The position numbers and the translations under genes are program-made. From Actinomycetes bacterium (lineage in GTDB: Bacteria; Actinomycetota; Actinomycetes; Actinomycetales; Cellulomonadaceae), in the NCBI GenBank assembly GCA_023430425.1, contig JAEZAR010000168.1:1-5688 (forward strand): a stretch of DNA of 5,688 nt. The letters are read 5' to 3'. Of this stretch, positions 1-5,688 are shown piece after piece (within the stretch, counting starts at the first letter, position 1; every line of letters starts with the position of its first letter). Under the pieces are notes generated by a model. That model saw only the letters and a list, made by a program, of their open reading frames with translations, was not told the origin of the DNA and did no database searches.

Positions 1-1
1 C

Positions 2-637
2 TGCCCGACCGTCGTCGTGCCGTACCGGCGCGACGACCGCACGGGGGCCAGCGCCGGACCGGCGGCGGAGGCTGCCGGGGCCATGCGGTCCGAGGACGTG
101 GGGCACGAGGGCGACGTGGGGCCCGAGGGCGCAGCGGGGGCCGTTCCGCCCGAGGTGCGCGACCACCTGCCGGTGCGCCGCATCGTCGTCGGGGTGGACG
201 GCTCGGCCGCCGCCGAGGTCGCGCTGGCGACCGCGGTGCGGGAGGCGGAGGCCTGGCAGGCCGAGCTGACCGCCGTCGCCGCCGTACCGATCGCGACGAG
301 CACGTCCTACCTGGCCTGGCTGCCGACGGCGGTCGACCACGAGTCGGTGCTGCGGGACGTCGGCGAGGGCCTGGACGTCGTGGTGGACCGGGCCCTGGCC
401 GAGCACCCCGACCTGCAGGTGCGCCGGCACGTGCTGGACGGCACCGCGGCCCAGCTCCTCACCGAGTTCTCGACGGCGGTCGACCTCGTCGTCGTCGGCT
501 CGCGCGGACGCGGCGGGTTCGCGGGGCTGCTGCTCGGCTCGACGAGCCAGGCCGTGCTGCACCACGCGTCCTGCCCGGTCATGGTCGTGACGACCAAGGT
601 GCGCGACGACGAGTGGGGATTCGGCGGCACCACCTGA
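2..637 (+). CDS. Tandem-domain universal stress protein (UspA family), 5' end missing
   Basis: UspA-fold proteins are cytoplasmic nucleotide-binding stress proteins; tandem forms are common in actinobacteria. The frame is open to the left edge, and its first visible residues, CPTVVVPYR, look like the closing beta strand of a preceding Usp domain, so the gene starts outside the window and the GTG at 17 is internal. An Ala/Gly/Asp/Glu-rich linker of about 45 residues follows. The second Usp domain opens with RRIVVGVDGS (visible residues 59-68). The ATP-binding signature G-2x-G-9x-G-S is complete at residues 166-180 (GSRG, nine residues, GS), and the last strand CPVMVV precedes a short charged tail. 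211 residues are visible. It ends 13 bp from the convergent permease stop. The family is near certain; the individual function is unknown. Confidence 0.9.
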   Translation, partial: CPTVVVPYRRDDRTGASAGPAAEAAGAMRSEDVGHEGDVGPEGAAGAVPPEVRDHLPVRRIVVGVDGSAAAEVALATAVREAEAWQAELTAVAAVPIATSTSYLAWLPTAVDHESVLRDVGEGLDVVVDRALAEHPDLQVRRHVLDGTAAQLLTEFSTAVDLVVVGSRGRGGFAGLLLGSTSQAVLHHASCPVMVVTTKVRDDEWGFGGTT

Positions 638-650
638 GCCCCGGCCGCCC

Positions 651-1508
651 CTACGTGCGCGTGCGGTAGAGCCGCATGGTGATCGGCGCCGTGACCGCGG
701 TGATGACCGCCGCGGCGACGAGCACCCAGGCGACCTGGGAGAACGTCGCCGTCCCCGCCATCAGGGCGCGCACCGCGGTGACGAGCCCGCTGACGGGGTT
801 GATGTCCTCGGCCCAGGTGCGCAGCCAGCCCGGCATCGTCGACGGCGGCGCGAAGATGTTCGACGCGAACGTCAGCGGCATGAGGATCATCATCGACGTG
901 CCCATCACCGCGTTCGGCGAGCGCATCACCAGGCCCAGCGACGTGAAGATCCACGAGATCGCGAACGCGAAGACCAGGAGCAGGGCGACCCCGAGCAGCA
1001 CCCCGACGACGCCCCCGTCCGCACGGAACCCGATGAGGAAGCCCAGCCCGAGCGTGATGATGGACGCCACCGTGTAGCGCACCGTGTCGCCCAGAAGGGC
1101 GCCCACGACCGGCGACGGCCGCCAGACCGGCAGCGAGCGGAACCGGTCGAAGACGCCCTTGGTGATGTCCGTGTTCAGGGTAAACCCGGTGTAGACGGTG
1201 ATGATGAGGACCGTCTGGACGAGGATGCCCGGCAGCAGGAACTGCAGGTACGTCTGGACGTCCCCGGCGATGGCGCCCCCGAACAGGTACGTGAACATCA
1301 GCGTGAAGATGATCGGCGTCAGGGTCACGTCGAACAGCTGCTCGGGGACGTGCTTGATCTTCAGCAGCGCGCGCCAGCCGAACGTGAGGGCGTTCGCGAC
1401 GGCACCCGGCCGGGCCGGGCGCTCGCCGGCGGCGATCGCCGCGCGCAGCGGGTTCGCCGGTGCGGTGGCCGGCGCGACTGCGGTGCGGGTCGTGTCGGCG
1501 GTGCTCAC
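651..1508 (-). CDS. ABC-2 type exporter permease, DrrB-like
   Basis: This is the membrane half of a two-gene ABC exporter; with its partner ATPase it should move a hydrophobic compound or lipid outward. The 285-residue product has a charged, Ala/Pro-rich cytoplasmic N-terminus (about 1-45) and six probable membrane segments near residues 61-80, 88-110, 140-162, 166-193, 203-222 and 258-277. The loop [15 protein letters not shown] (118-132) matches the cytoplasmic coupling motif of ABC-2 permeases, and the short stretch [14 protein letters not shown] (216-229) before the last segment is typical of DrrB relatives. Length is normal for the family. The GTG start at 1508 is chosen because it overlaps the ATPase stop as GTGA and has a strong ribosome site just upstream; the frame stays open further upstream, but only antisense to the ATPase. 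Substrate is not deducible; multidrug or antibiotic self-resistance roles are known for the family. Confidence 0.92.
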   Translation of the reverse strand: MSTADTTRTAVAPATAPANPLRAAIAAGERPARPGAVANALTFGWRALLKIKHVPEQLFDVTLTPIIFTLMFTYLFGGAIAGDVQTYLQFLLPGILVQTVLIITVYTGFTLNTDITKGVFDRFRSLPVWRPSPVVGALLGDTVRYTVASIITLGLGFLIGFRADGGVVGVLLGVALLLVFAFAISWIFTSLGLVMRSPNAVMGTSMMILMPLTFASNIFAPPSTMPGWLRTWAEDINPVSGLVTAVRALMAGTATFSQVAWVLVAAAVITAVTAPITMRLYRTRT

Positions 1509-2491
1509 GCGACCTCCTCCTGGGTCGGGGCGTCCGGGTCGGCGGGCTCCTGTGCCACGTGCCCGGTCAGGGCGAGGAACACCTCGTCGAGCGAGGGCTG
1601 GCCGAGGGAGATCTCGGCGACGTCCACCCCGGCGTCGAGCAGGGCGGGCAGCAGGTCGGCGGCGTCGCGGGCGGCCCCGATCCGCGCCTCCAGGGCGGAG
1701 GTGTCGGCGGGCAGTCCGATCGGCACGGCGAGCACCCGTGACATGACCTCCTGCGCAAGGGTGCGCTGGGCGGCGTCGGCGAGGCGCAGGTGGACCGAGC
1801 TCGACCCGACCGACGCCTTGAGCTCGGGCGCGGTGCCCTCGGCGATGACCTTGCCGTGGTCGATGACGGCGATCCGCTCGGCGAGCTGGTCGGCCTCCTC
1901 GAGGTACTGCGTGGTGAGCAGCACCGTGGTGCCGTGCTCGACCAGGACGCGGATGATGTCCCACACCTGCCCGCGCGAGCGCGGGTCGAGGCCGGTCGTC
2001 GGTTCGTCGAGGAAGAGGACCCGCGGGCTGATCACCATCGACGCCGCGAGGTCGATGCGCCGGTGCATGCCGCCGGAGAAGGTCTTCACCTGCCGGTCGG
2101 CGGCCTCGTCCAGCTCGAACGCGTGGAGCAGCTGGGCGGCGCGGGTGCGGGCGGCCGCGCGCGAGTACCCGTACAGGCGGGCGATGAGGACGAGGTTCTC
2201 GGTGCCCGTGAGGTCCTCGTCCACGGAGGCGAACTGGCCGGTCAGGCCGACGAGGCCGCGGACCGTGTCGGCCTCCCGCACGACGTCGTGGCCGAGGACG
2301 CGGGCGCGGCCGGCGTCGGGCCGCAGGAGCGTGGCGAGCATGCGGACGGTGGTGGTCTTGCCGGCCCCGTTCGGGCCGAGGAAGCCGTAGACGCTGCCGG
2401 TGGGGATCTCGAGGTCGATCCCGTCGACCGCCCGCGTGGTGCCGAAGTGCTTGACGAGGCCGTGCGCCTCGACGGCGAGGTCAGGAGACAT
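1505..2491 (-). CDS. ABC exporter ATP-binding protein, DrrA-like
   Basis: This cytoplasmic ATPase energises the permease encoded immediately downstream. Counting from the ATG at 2491 (328 residues): Walker [10 protein letters not shown] at 39-47, Q-loop glutamine 86 in [11 protein letters not shown], signature FSGGM at 138-142, Walker B VLFLDEP with catalytic Glu163, D-loop GLDP at 167-170, and Gln195 (TTQYLEEAD) where most ABC ATPases have the switch histidine. That glutamine and the C-terminal [10 protein letters not shown] motif (301-310) are hallmarks of the daunorubicin-resistance DrrA branch, in which the C-terminal domain contacts the permease. Alternative in-frame starts are ATG at 2500 and GTG at 2515; none has a good ribosome site, and 2491 is preferred because the N-terminus then matches the usual short lead to the GLVKHFG strand. 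A leaderless or short-leader message is possible. Confidence 0.93.
   Translation of the reverse strand: MSPDLAVEAHGLVKHFGTTRAVDGIDLEIPTGSVYGFLGPNGAGKTTTVRMLATLLRPDAGRARVLGHDVVREADTVRGLVGLTGQFASVDEDLTGTENLVLIARLYGYSRAAARTRAAQLLHAFELDEAADRQVKTFSGGMHRRIDLAASMVISPRVLFLDEPTTGLDPRSRGQVWDIIRVLVEHGTTVLLTTQYLEEADQLAERIAVIDHGKVIAEGTAPELKASVGSSSVHLRLADAAQRTLAQEVMSRVLAVPIGLPADTSALEARIGAARDAADLLPALLDAGVDVAEISLGQPSLDEVFLALTGHVAQEPADPDAPTQEEVA
1513..1521 (-). promoter_or_regulatory. Shine-Dalgarno site of the permease
   Basis: Read on the minus strand this is AGGAGGAGG, lying inside the last codons of the ATPase (its QEE residues) and 4 to 7 bases before the permease GTG. It is the strongest ribosome-binding sequence in the window and fixes the permease start at 1508. 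Combined with the GTGA stop/start overlap it implies translational coupling of the two subunits. Confidence 0.8.
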
Positions 2492-2560
2492 GACGGCCAT
2501 CGTGCGCCCGGGCACCGACAGCGGACCAGCCCTTTACCGCCGCCGCCACCCCTGGGCGCA

Positions 2561-2602
2561 CAGGTCTGTGGCACCGCACAGCACGGGCGGGCCAGGTCTG
2601 TG
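2561..2602. repeat. Two copies of a 10-bp direct repeat, 32-bp period
   Basis: The decamer CAGGTCTGTG occurs at 2561-2570 and again, without mismatch, at 2593-2602. The start-to-start distance of 32 bp is close to three helical turns, so both copies face the same side of the DNA, as expected for a cooperatively bound operator. They lie about 70-110 bp upstream of the ATPase ATG. The binding protein is unknown; the Lrp/AsnC protein encoded next door is one candidate because that family assembles on phased sites. Confidence 0.5.
2566..2581. promoter_or_regulatory. Inverted repeat CTGTG-N6-CACAG, possible operator
   Basis: Perfect 5-bp arms flank a 6-base spacer (GCACCG), overlapping the first direct-repeat copy. 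The dyad resembles CRP/FNR-family half-sites (TGTG and CACA), but the spacing is two bases shorter than the classical CRP site, so I do not assign it to that family. It could equally be chance in GC-rich DNA. Confidence 0.3.
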
Positions 2603-2614
2603 CGGATCAGGCGA

Positions 2615-3088
2615 TCAGGACGCCGGGCCCGGGACGTCCGGGCGGCGCACCAGCGGGGTCAGGACGACGCTCGAACGGGTCCGGACGACGAACGCCTCGG
2701 CGTTGAGCCGCTCGACGACCGCCTCGAGGTGGCCCATGTCCCGCGCGCGCACGTGCACGAGCGCATCGGCGTCCCCCGTGACGGTGCTCGCCGCGACGAC
2801 CTCGGGGTACTGCTCGAACGCCTCCCGCATGACCGACGGGCTCGTGGAGCCGGCGGCGTACACCTCCACGTGGGCCTCGGTCGCCCAGCCGAGGGCGGCG
2901 GGGTCCAGGCGCACCGTGAACCCGCCGACGACGCCGCTGCGCCGCAGACGGTCCACCCGCCGCTTGACGGCCGGGGCCGAGAGGTTCACCACCGCGCCGA
3001 TGCGGGCGAAGCTCGTCCTCGCGTCGCGGCCGAGCTCGCGCAGGATCGCGGCGTCGATGGGGTCGAGGTCAGGGCCGCCGGCAGGCAC
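2615..3088 (-). CDS. Lrp/AsnC family transcriptional regulator
   Basis: This DNA-binding regulator most likely senses an amino acid. Counting from the GTG at 3088 the product has 157 residues, the usual family size. The opening LDPIDAAILREL (8-19) is the conserved first helix, and the winged helix-turn-helix continues through FARIGAVVNLSAPAVKRRVDRLRRSGVV (27-54, recognition helix about 37-49). The linker strand GFTVRLDPAALGW leads into a RAM effector-binding and oligomerisation domain (about 70-147), including the VTGDADALVHVRA segment around the ligand pocket. No clear ribosome site precedes the GTG. In-frame starts at 3133 (GTG) and 3187 (ATG) would add 15 or 33 residues that do not look like the family. 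It is divergent from the lipoprotein gene and on the same strand as rocD and the exporter. A role in ornithine or arginine control is inferred from neighbourhood only. Confidence 0.9.
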   Translation of the reverse strand: MPAGGPDLDPIDAAILRELGRDARTSFARIGAVVNLSAPAVKRRVDRLRRSGVVGGFTVRLDPAALGWATEAHVEVYAAGSTSPSVMREAFEQYPEVVAASTVTGDADALVHVRARDMGHLEAVVERLNAEAFVVRTRSSVVLTPLVRRPDVPGPAS

Positions 3089-3171
3089 GGACCAAGCATG
3101 CCCGACCCCGTCGGCCCGGACGGGCAGGGTCACGGCGAGGCCACGGGACGGCGACGGTCCGGGCACGTTCG

Positions 3172-3183
3172 CGTTCCGGAACG
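3172..3183. promoter_or_regulatory. Perfect 12-bp palindrome, candidate operator
   Basis: CGTTCCGGAACG is fully self-complementary and lies in the middle of the divergent region, 83 bp from the Lrp start and 70 bp from the lipoprotein start. It would overlap the -35 position of a rightward promoter using TGTATT at 3194-3199. Lrp/AsnC regulators commonly bind imperfect palindromes of about 13-15 bp beside their own gene, so this is the best operator candidate here. The symmetry is seen; the binding is inferred. Confidence 0.45.
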
Positions 3184-3241
3184 GCATCCTCCCTGTATTC
3201 GCCCACGCCGCTCCGACCTGCACCGCTACCGTCGCGGCGAC

Positions 3242-3246
3242 GGAGG
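3242..3246 (+). promoter_or_regulatory. Shine-Dalgarno site of the lipoprotein gene
   Basis: GGAGG followed by a 7-base spacer before the ATG at 3254. It decides the start, because the frame remains open far upstream antisense to the lrp and ATPase genes. Confidence 0.75.
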
Positions 3247-3253
3247 GACGCAC

Positions 3254-4426
3254 ATGTCGGGATCTGCGGGACGGACCGGTGGCGGACGGGTGCGCCGTGC
3301 CGTCGCGACGGCGCTGGCCGCGGGCGTCGCGCTGAGCCTCGCGGCCTGCCAGCCGCTCGAGGGCGAGTTCACCATCACCAACGACACCGCCGAGCCGCTC
3401 CTGCTCTGGGACCAGCGCATCGCGCCCGGCGGCTCCGCGGAGTTCGACTTCGTCGACGCCGGTGACTGCTGGCCGCGGCTGGAGCTGGTCACGCAGGACC
3501 TCCTGCTGCGGGCGCGGCTGGCCGAGCCGATGTGCGACGGCGACCGCGCGACCGTGCGCGACGAGGACCTCGTGCCGGTCCTGGACGCCGCCACCGTCCG
3601 CAACGCGTCGGACTCCGACGTGCTCGTCACGTTCGCCGGCGGGCCCATCACGACCGAGCAGCGCCTCGCCCCGGGCGAGCGGGCCCGGCTGGTGCTGCTC
3701 GCCGCGCGCGCCGGCTGCTCCGACGCCCGCCTCTCCGCGCGGGCCGCCGTCGCCGAGGACGAGGAGGAGGCCGCCACGGTGCACCACGCGGGCCCGATCT
3801 GCCGCGGGGACGAGTGGGTGCTGGACGACCGGACGCTCGCCGCGGGAGCGGCGACCCTGACGGTGGCCAACGGGACGGACGTGGCGTTCAGCGTGGTCGC
3901 GTGGGCGCCGTGGTCCGTGCGCGTGGAGGAGCTCCGGCTCGAGCCCGGCGCTCGGGTCGAGCTCGACCTGGGCATGCCGCGCGACACGTGCTCGGAGGAG
4001 GTGGACGTGAGCGCCACGACCGCCTCGGCGGAGCTCGACGGCCGCGCGTATGGTCCGTTCCCGGTGTGCGACGGCGACACCTGGATGATCACCTGGGACC
4101 AGGTCCGGGCGCGCGACCCTCACACCGGCGCGGTCGGCCCCGTGCGCTGGGCGACGATCTCGGTCACCAACGCCACCGACGCCGACATCGTCGTCTCGGT
4201 CGACGGCGGCGACGGTGTGCGGGTCGCTCCGGGTCACAACGGGTCGGTGGAGATCGACGCCCCGGCCGACGGGTGCCAGGGGGTGCGGCTCACGGCGGAC
4301 GTGAGCGGCGGCGTCCGGCCGCAGGTGGCGACCGGCCTCGTCCAGGTGTGCGACGGCGCCCAGGCGGTCGTCACCGTCGAGGGGATCGAGATCACGTCCC
4401 CGGACGGGCCGCCCTGGGGGCCCTGA
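3254..4426 (+). CDS. Predicted lipoprotein with four cysteine-paired repeat modules, function unknown
   Basis: I do not recognise a named family. The 390-residue product has a lipoprotein signal: basic n-region (R12, R14, R15), hydrophobic core about 16-29 and lipobox LAAC with Cys32, so it should be anchored on the outer face of the membrane. The mature part is acidic, rich in Val, Thr and Asp, and looks all-beta. It has exactly eight further cysteines, in four pairs: 72/94, 155/183, 246/272 and 341/366. Each pair belongs to a module that starts with a strand ending in N-x-T/S (N43, N117, N206, N306), has a central P-G turn (58, 140, 231, 326) and closes with C-D/R-G-D/A. There is no catalytic motif, so a binding or structural cell-surface role is more likely than an enzyme. 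The start is set by a good ribosome site. It is divergent from lrp and convergent with rocD, 21 bp away. Confidence 0.87.
   Translation: MSGSAGRTGGGRVRRAVATALAAGVALSLAACQPLEGEFTITNDTAEPLLLWDQRIAPGGSAEFDFVDAGDCWPRLELVTQDLLLRARLAEPMCDGDRATVRDEDLVPVLDAATVRNASDSDVLVTFAGGPITTEQRLAPGERARLVLLAARAGCSDARLSARAAVAEDEEEAATVHHAGPICRGDEWVLDDRTLAAGAATLTVANGTDVAFSVVAWAPWSVRVEELRLEPGARVELDLGMPRDTCSEEVDVSATTASAELDGRAYGPFPVCDGDTWMITWDQVRARDPHTGAVGPVRWATISVTNATDADIVVSVDGGDGVRVAPGHNGSVEIDAPADGCQGVRLTADVSGGVRPQVATGLVQVCDGAQAVVTVEGIEITSPDGPPWGP
3359..4393 (+). repeat. Four tandem diverged protein modules inside the lipoprotein
   Basis: Approximate module limits in protein residues are 36-108, 110-194, 198-287 and 296-380. 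The opening strands align as ITNDTAEPLLL, VRNASDSDVLV, VANGTDVAFSV and VTNATDADIVV; the middle turns as APGGS, APGER, EPGAR and APGHN; the closing motifs as CDGDR, CRGDE, CDGDT and CDGAQ. The cysteine-to-cysteine distance within a module is 22, 28, 26 and 25 residues. DNA identity between copies is low, so this is an old duplication rather than a recent one. Module 1 begins almost directly after the lipidated cysteine, and module 4 has lost the closing acidic residue. Confidence 0.8.
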
Positions 4427-4447
4427 GGCGCGGTGACGGCGGGGCCG

Positions 4448-5688
4448 CTACGCCAGGGCGTCGGCGAGCTGGTCGAGCGCCCAGTCGAGGTCGTCGTCGG
4501 CGATGACCAGCGGCGGGGAGAGCCGCACGGTGCGGCCGTGGGTGTCCTTGACGAGGACCCGCCGGGCGAGGAGGCGCTCGGCCAGGTCGCGGCCCGAGCC
4601 GCGGTCGGGCCCGACGTCCACGCCGGCCCACAGACCGACCCCGCGGCTCGCCTCGGCGAGCCCGTCGGCCACCAGCCGGCCCAGCCGGTCGTGCAGGTGC
4701 CGGCCCAGCCGTGCGGCCCGCGCCTGCATCTCGCCGGTGGCGAGCAGGTCGACGACGGCGAGCCCGACGGCGGCCGCCAGCGGGTTGCCGCCGAAGGTGG
4801 AGCCGTGCGTGCCGGGCGTGAGGACGCCCAGCACGTCCGCCCGGCCGACGACGGCGGACACGGGCACGATCCCCCCGCCGAGCGCCTTGCCGAGCAGCAC
4901 CAGGTCCGGCCGCACCCCGACGAGCTCGCACGCGAGCGTGGAGCCCGTGCGGCCCAGGCCCGACTGGATCTCGTCGGCGACCAGGAGGACCCCCGCGTCG
5001 TCGCACGCGGCCCGCACGGCGGGCAGGTACCCGGGCGAGGGGACGACGACGCCGGCCTCGCCCTGCACCGGCTCCAGGAGGACGGCGACGGTGGTGTCGT
5101 CGATCGCGGCCGCCAGCGCGTCGGCGTCGCCGAAGGGGACCACCCGGAAGCCGGGGGTGTACGGGCCGAACCCGCGTCGTGCGTCGGCGTCGGTCGAGAA
5201 GGAGACGACGGTGGTGGTGCGGCCGTGGAAGTTGCCGGCCGCGACGACGACGGTCGCCCGGCCGTCGGGCACGTCGCGGTGGTCGTAGCCCCACTTGCGG
5301 ACGGCCTTGACGGCGGTCTCCACGGCCTCCGCGCCGGTGTTCATCGGCAGGACGAGCGTCGCCGGGCCGCCCGGGCTGCGCGGGGCCCGGGCGACGAGCG
5401 GGCCGACGAGCGCGGCCAGCCGGTCCGCGAAGAGCCCGAGCTGGTCGTGCTCGAAGGCGCGCGAGGTGAGCGTGAGGCGGTCCAGCTGGGCGTGCGCGGC
5501 GGCGAGCAGCGCCGGGTGCCGGTGACCGAAGTTCAGGGCCGAGTAGCCGGCGAGGAGGTCCAGGTACTCGATGCCGGCGACGTCGCGGACCCACGCGCCC
5601 TCGCCGCTCGCGATCCGCACGGGCAGCGGGTGGTAGTTGCCCGCGAGGTGCCGGCCGGGGGCCGGCTCCGGGGCCGCGTCGGGGGCCG
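4448..5688 (-). CDS. rocD: Ornithine aminotransferase, 5' end missing
   Basis: This class-III PLP aminotransferase transfers the delta-amino group of L-ornithine to 2-oxoglutarate, giving glutamate 5-semialdehyde and glutamate, a cytoplasmic step of arginine/ornithine catabolism. The frame runs to the right edge and there reads NYHPLPVRI, the conserved N-terminal motif of the enzyme, so the GTG at 5620 is internal and the true start lies outside. Further landmarks are YLDLLAGYSALNFGHRHP, the phosphate-binding NTGAEAVETA, GNFHGRT, EPVQGEAGVVVP, and ADEIQSGLGRTG containing the Asp that contacts the PLP ring nitrogen (codon 4973-4975). The Schiff-base Lys of LGKALGGG is AAG at 4886-4888 on the minus strand. 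The STFGGNPLA segment follows, and the C-terminus appears complete. YSALNFGH and NYHPLP favour RocD over acetylornithine aminotransferase. 412 complete codons are visible before the TAG stop. Confidence 0.93.
   Translation of the reverse strand, partial: APDAAPEPAPGRHLAGNYHPLPVRIASGEGAWVRDVAGIEYLDLLAGYSALNFGHRHPALLAAAHAQLDRLTLTSRAFEHDQLGLFADRLAALVGPLVARAPRSPGGPATLVLPMNTGAEAVETAVKAVRKWGYDHRDVPDGRATVVVAAGNFHGRTTTVVSFSTDADARRGFGPYTPGFRVVPFGDADALAAAIDDTTVAVLLEPVQGEAGVVVPSPGYLPAVRAACDDAGVLLVADEIQSGLGRTGSTLACELVGVRPDLVLLGKALGGGIVPVSAVVGRADVLGVLTPGTHGSTFGGNPLAAAVGLAVVDLLATGEMQARAARLGRHLHDRLGRLVADGLAEASRGVGLWAGVDVGPDRGSGRDLAERLLARRVLVKDTHGRTVRLSPPLVIADDDLDWALDQLADALA

Larger units (their letters stand above)
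2492..2614 (-). promoter_or_regulatory. Regulatory gap upstream of the ABC exporter operon
   Basis: These 123 bases separate the lrp stop from the ATPase start on the same strand. They hold a direct repeat and an inverted repeat (listed separately) and one small AT-richer patch, GGTAAAGGG on the minus strand near 2531-2539, about 35-45 bases before the ATG at 2491. The patch might be a poor -10 region; no convincing -35 element accompanies it. The exporter may therefore have its own controlled promoter, or be read through from lrp. The promoter assignment is inference. Confidence 0.4.
3089..3253. promoter_or_regulatory. Divergent promoter region between the Lrp and lipoprotein genes
   Basis: These 165 non-coding bases must carry promoters for both directions. 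Rightward, TGTATT (3194-3199) and TACCGT (3227-3232, fitting TANNNT) are possible -10 elements for the lipoprotein gene; neither has a good -35 box. Leftward, CATGCT on the minus strand sits 7-12 bases before the Lrp GTG, a position that would suit a leaderless transcript, but it matches TANNNT only partly. A perfect palindrome lies near the middle (separate entry). The region is well placed for autoregulation by the Lrp protein. Confidence 0.5.

Noticed and set aside
638..650. Gap between the convergent Usp and permease stops as a terminator site
   Set aside because: Thirteen bases with no hairpin and no T-tract.
1509..1964. Upstream extension of the permease frame to 437 residues
   Set aside because: It runs through the ATPase gene in another frame and encodes Arg/Pro-rich sequence; the GTGA overlap and strong ribosome site define the start at 1508.
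2185..2240. Non-canonical ATPase residues (FSGG signature, missing switch histidine) read as a decayed ATPase
   Set aside because: The Gln in place of His and the modified signature are normal for the DrrA branch, and Walker A, Walker B and the catalytic Glu are intact.
1790..3253. Long + strand open frame leading into the lipoprotein gene, which would make an 878-residue protein
   Set aside because: It is antisense to the well-supported Lrp and ATPase genes, its translation is low-complexity Arg/Ala/Gly/Asp, and a ribosome site, start codon and signal peptide begin properly at 3254. It is a by-product of high GC at third codon positions.
3089..4237. Minus-strand extension of the Lrp frame to 540 residues
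   Set aside because: The extra residues are antisense to the lipoprotein gene and show no domain; the family length is met with the GTG at 3088.
4406..4446. GGGCC/GGCCC inverted repeats between the convergent lipoprotein and rocD stops, possible terminator
   Set aside because: Arms are only 5 bp with 8- or 18-base loops, there is no T-run on either strand, and such runs are common in this composition. A shared terminator is possible but not supported.
3532..4506. Alternative + strand frame of 324 residues over the lipoprotein gene
   Set aside because: It is an Arg-rich shadow with no start context; the other frame carries the signal peptide and conserved cysteine repeats.
4392..5594. Second minus-strand frame of about 400 residues over rocD
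   Set aside because: Its translation is Arg/Pro/Gly-rich without motifs, while the overlapping frame encodes a complete RocD active site.

Overview
The window is very GC-rich, with nearly every third codon position G or C, GTG starts and short intergenic gaps. This points to a high-GC actinobacterium; a Cellulomonas-like micrococcalean fits the protein style, but the genus is inference. The same composition opens long antisense reading frames across every gene, so gene calls rest on recognisable motifs, start sites and spacing rather than on frame length.

Layout, left to right. (1) The C-terminal part of a tandem-domain universal stress protein on + (2-637); its first domain is cut off by the window edge. 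(2) Convergent to it, on -, a two-gene ABC exporter of the daunorubicin-resistance (DrrA/DrrB) type: ATPase 1505-2491 and membrane permease 651-1508, joined by a 4-base GTGA overlap. (3) A 123-bp regulatory gap (2492-2614) with a 10-bp direct repeat at a 32-bp period and an overlapping inverted repeat. (4) An Lrp/AsnC-family regulator on - (2615-3088). (5) A 165-bp divergent promoter region with a perfect 12-bp palindrome. (6) On +, a lipoprotein of no family I recognise (3254-4426), built from four diverged copies of a roughly 85-residue module, each with one cysteine pair. (7) Convergent to it, on -, ornithine aminotransferase RocD (4448 to beyond the right edge).

How the parts may work together. 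RocD converts ornithine to glutamate semialdehyde in arginine/ornithine catabolism, and Lrp/AsnC regulators commonly sit beside such genes, so the Lrp protein is a reasonable candidate regulator of rocD and possibly of its divergent neighbour, the lipoprotein gene. The ABC exporter lies just downstream of lrp on the same strand and could be read from the lrp transcript or from its own repeat-bearing promoter region. Its substrate cannot be read from sequence. The stress protein is probably an independent unit. The least ordinary item is the four-module, four-cysteine-pair lipoprotein. No RNA genes, CRISPR arrays, mobile elements or clear intrinsic terminators were seen.
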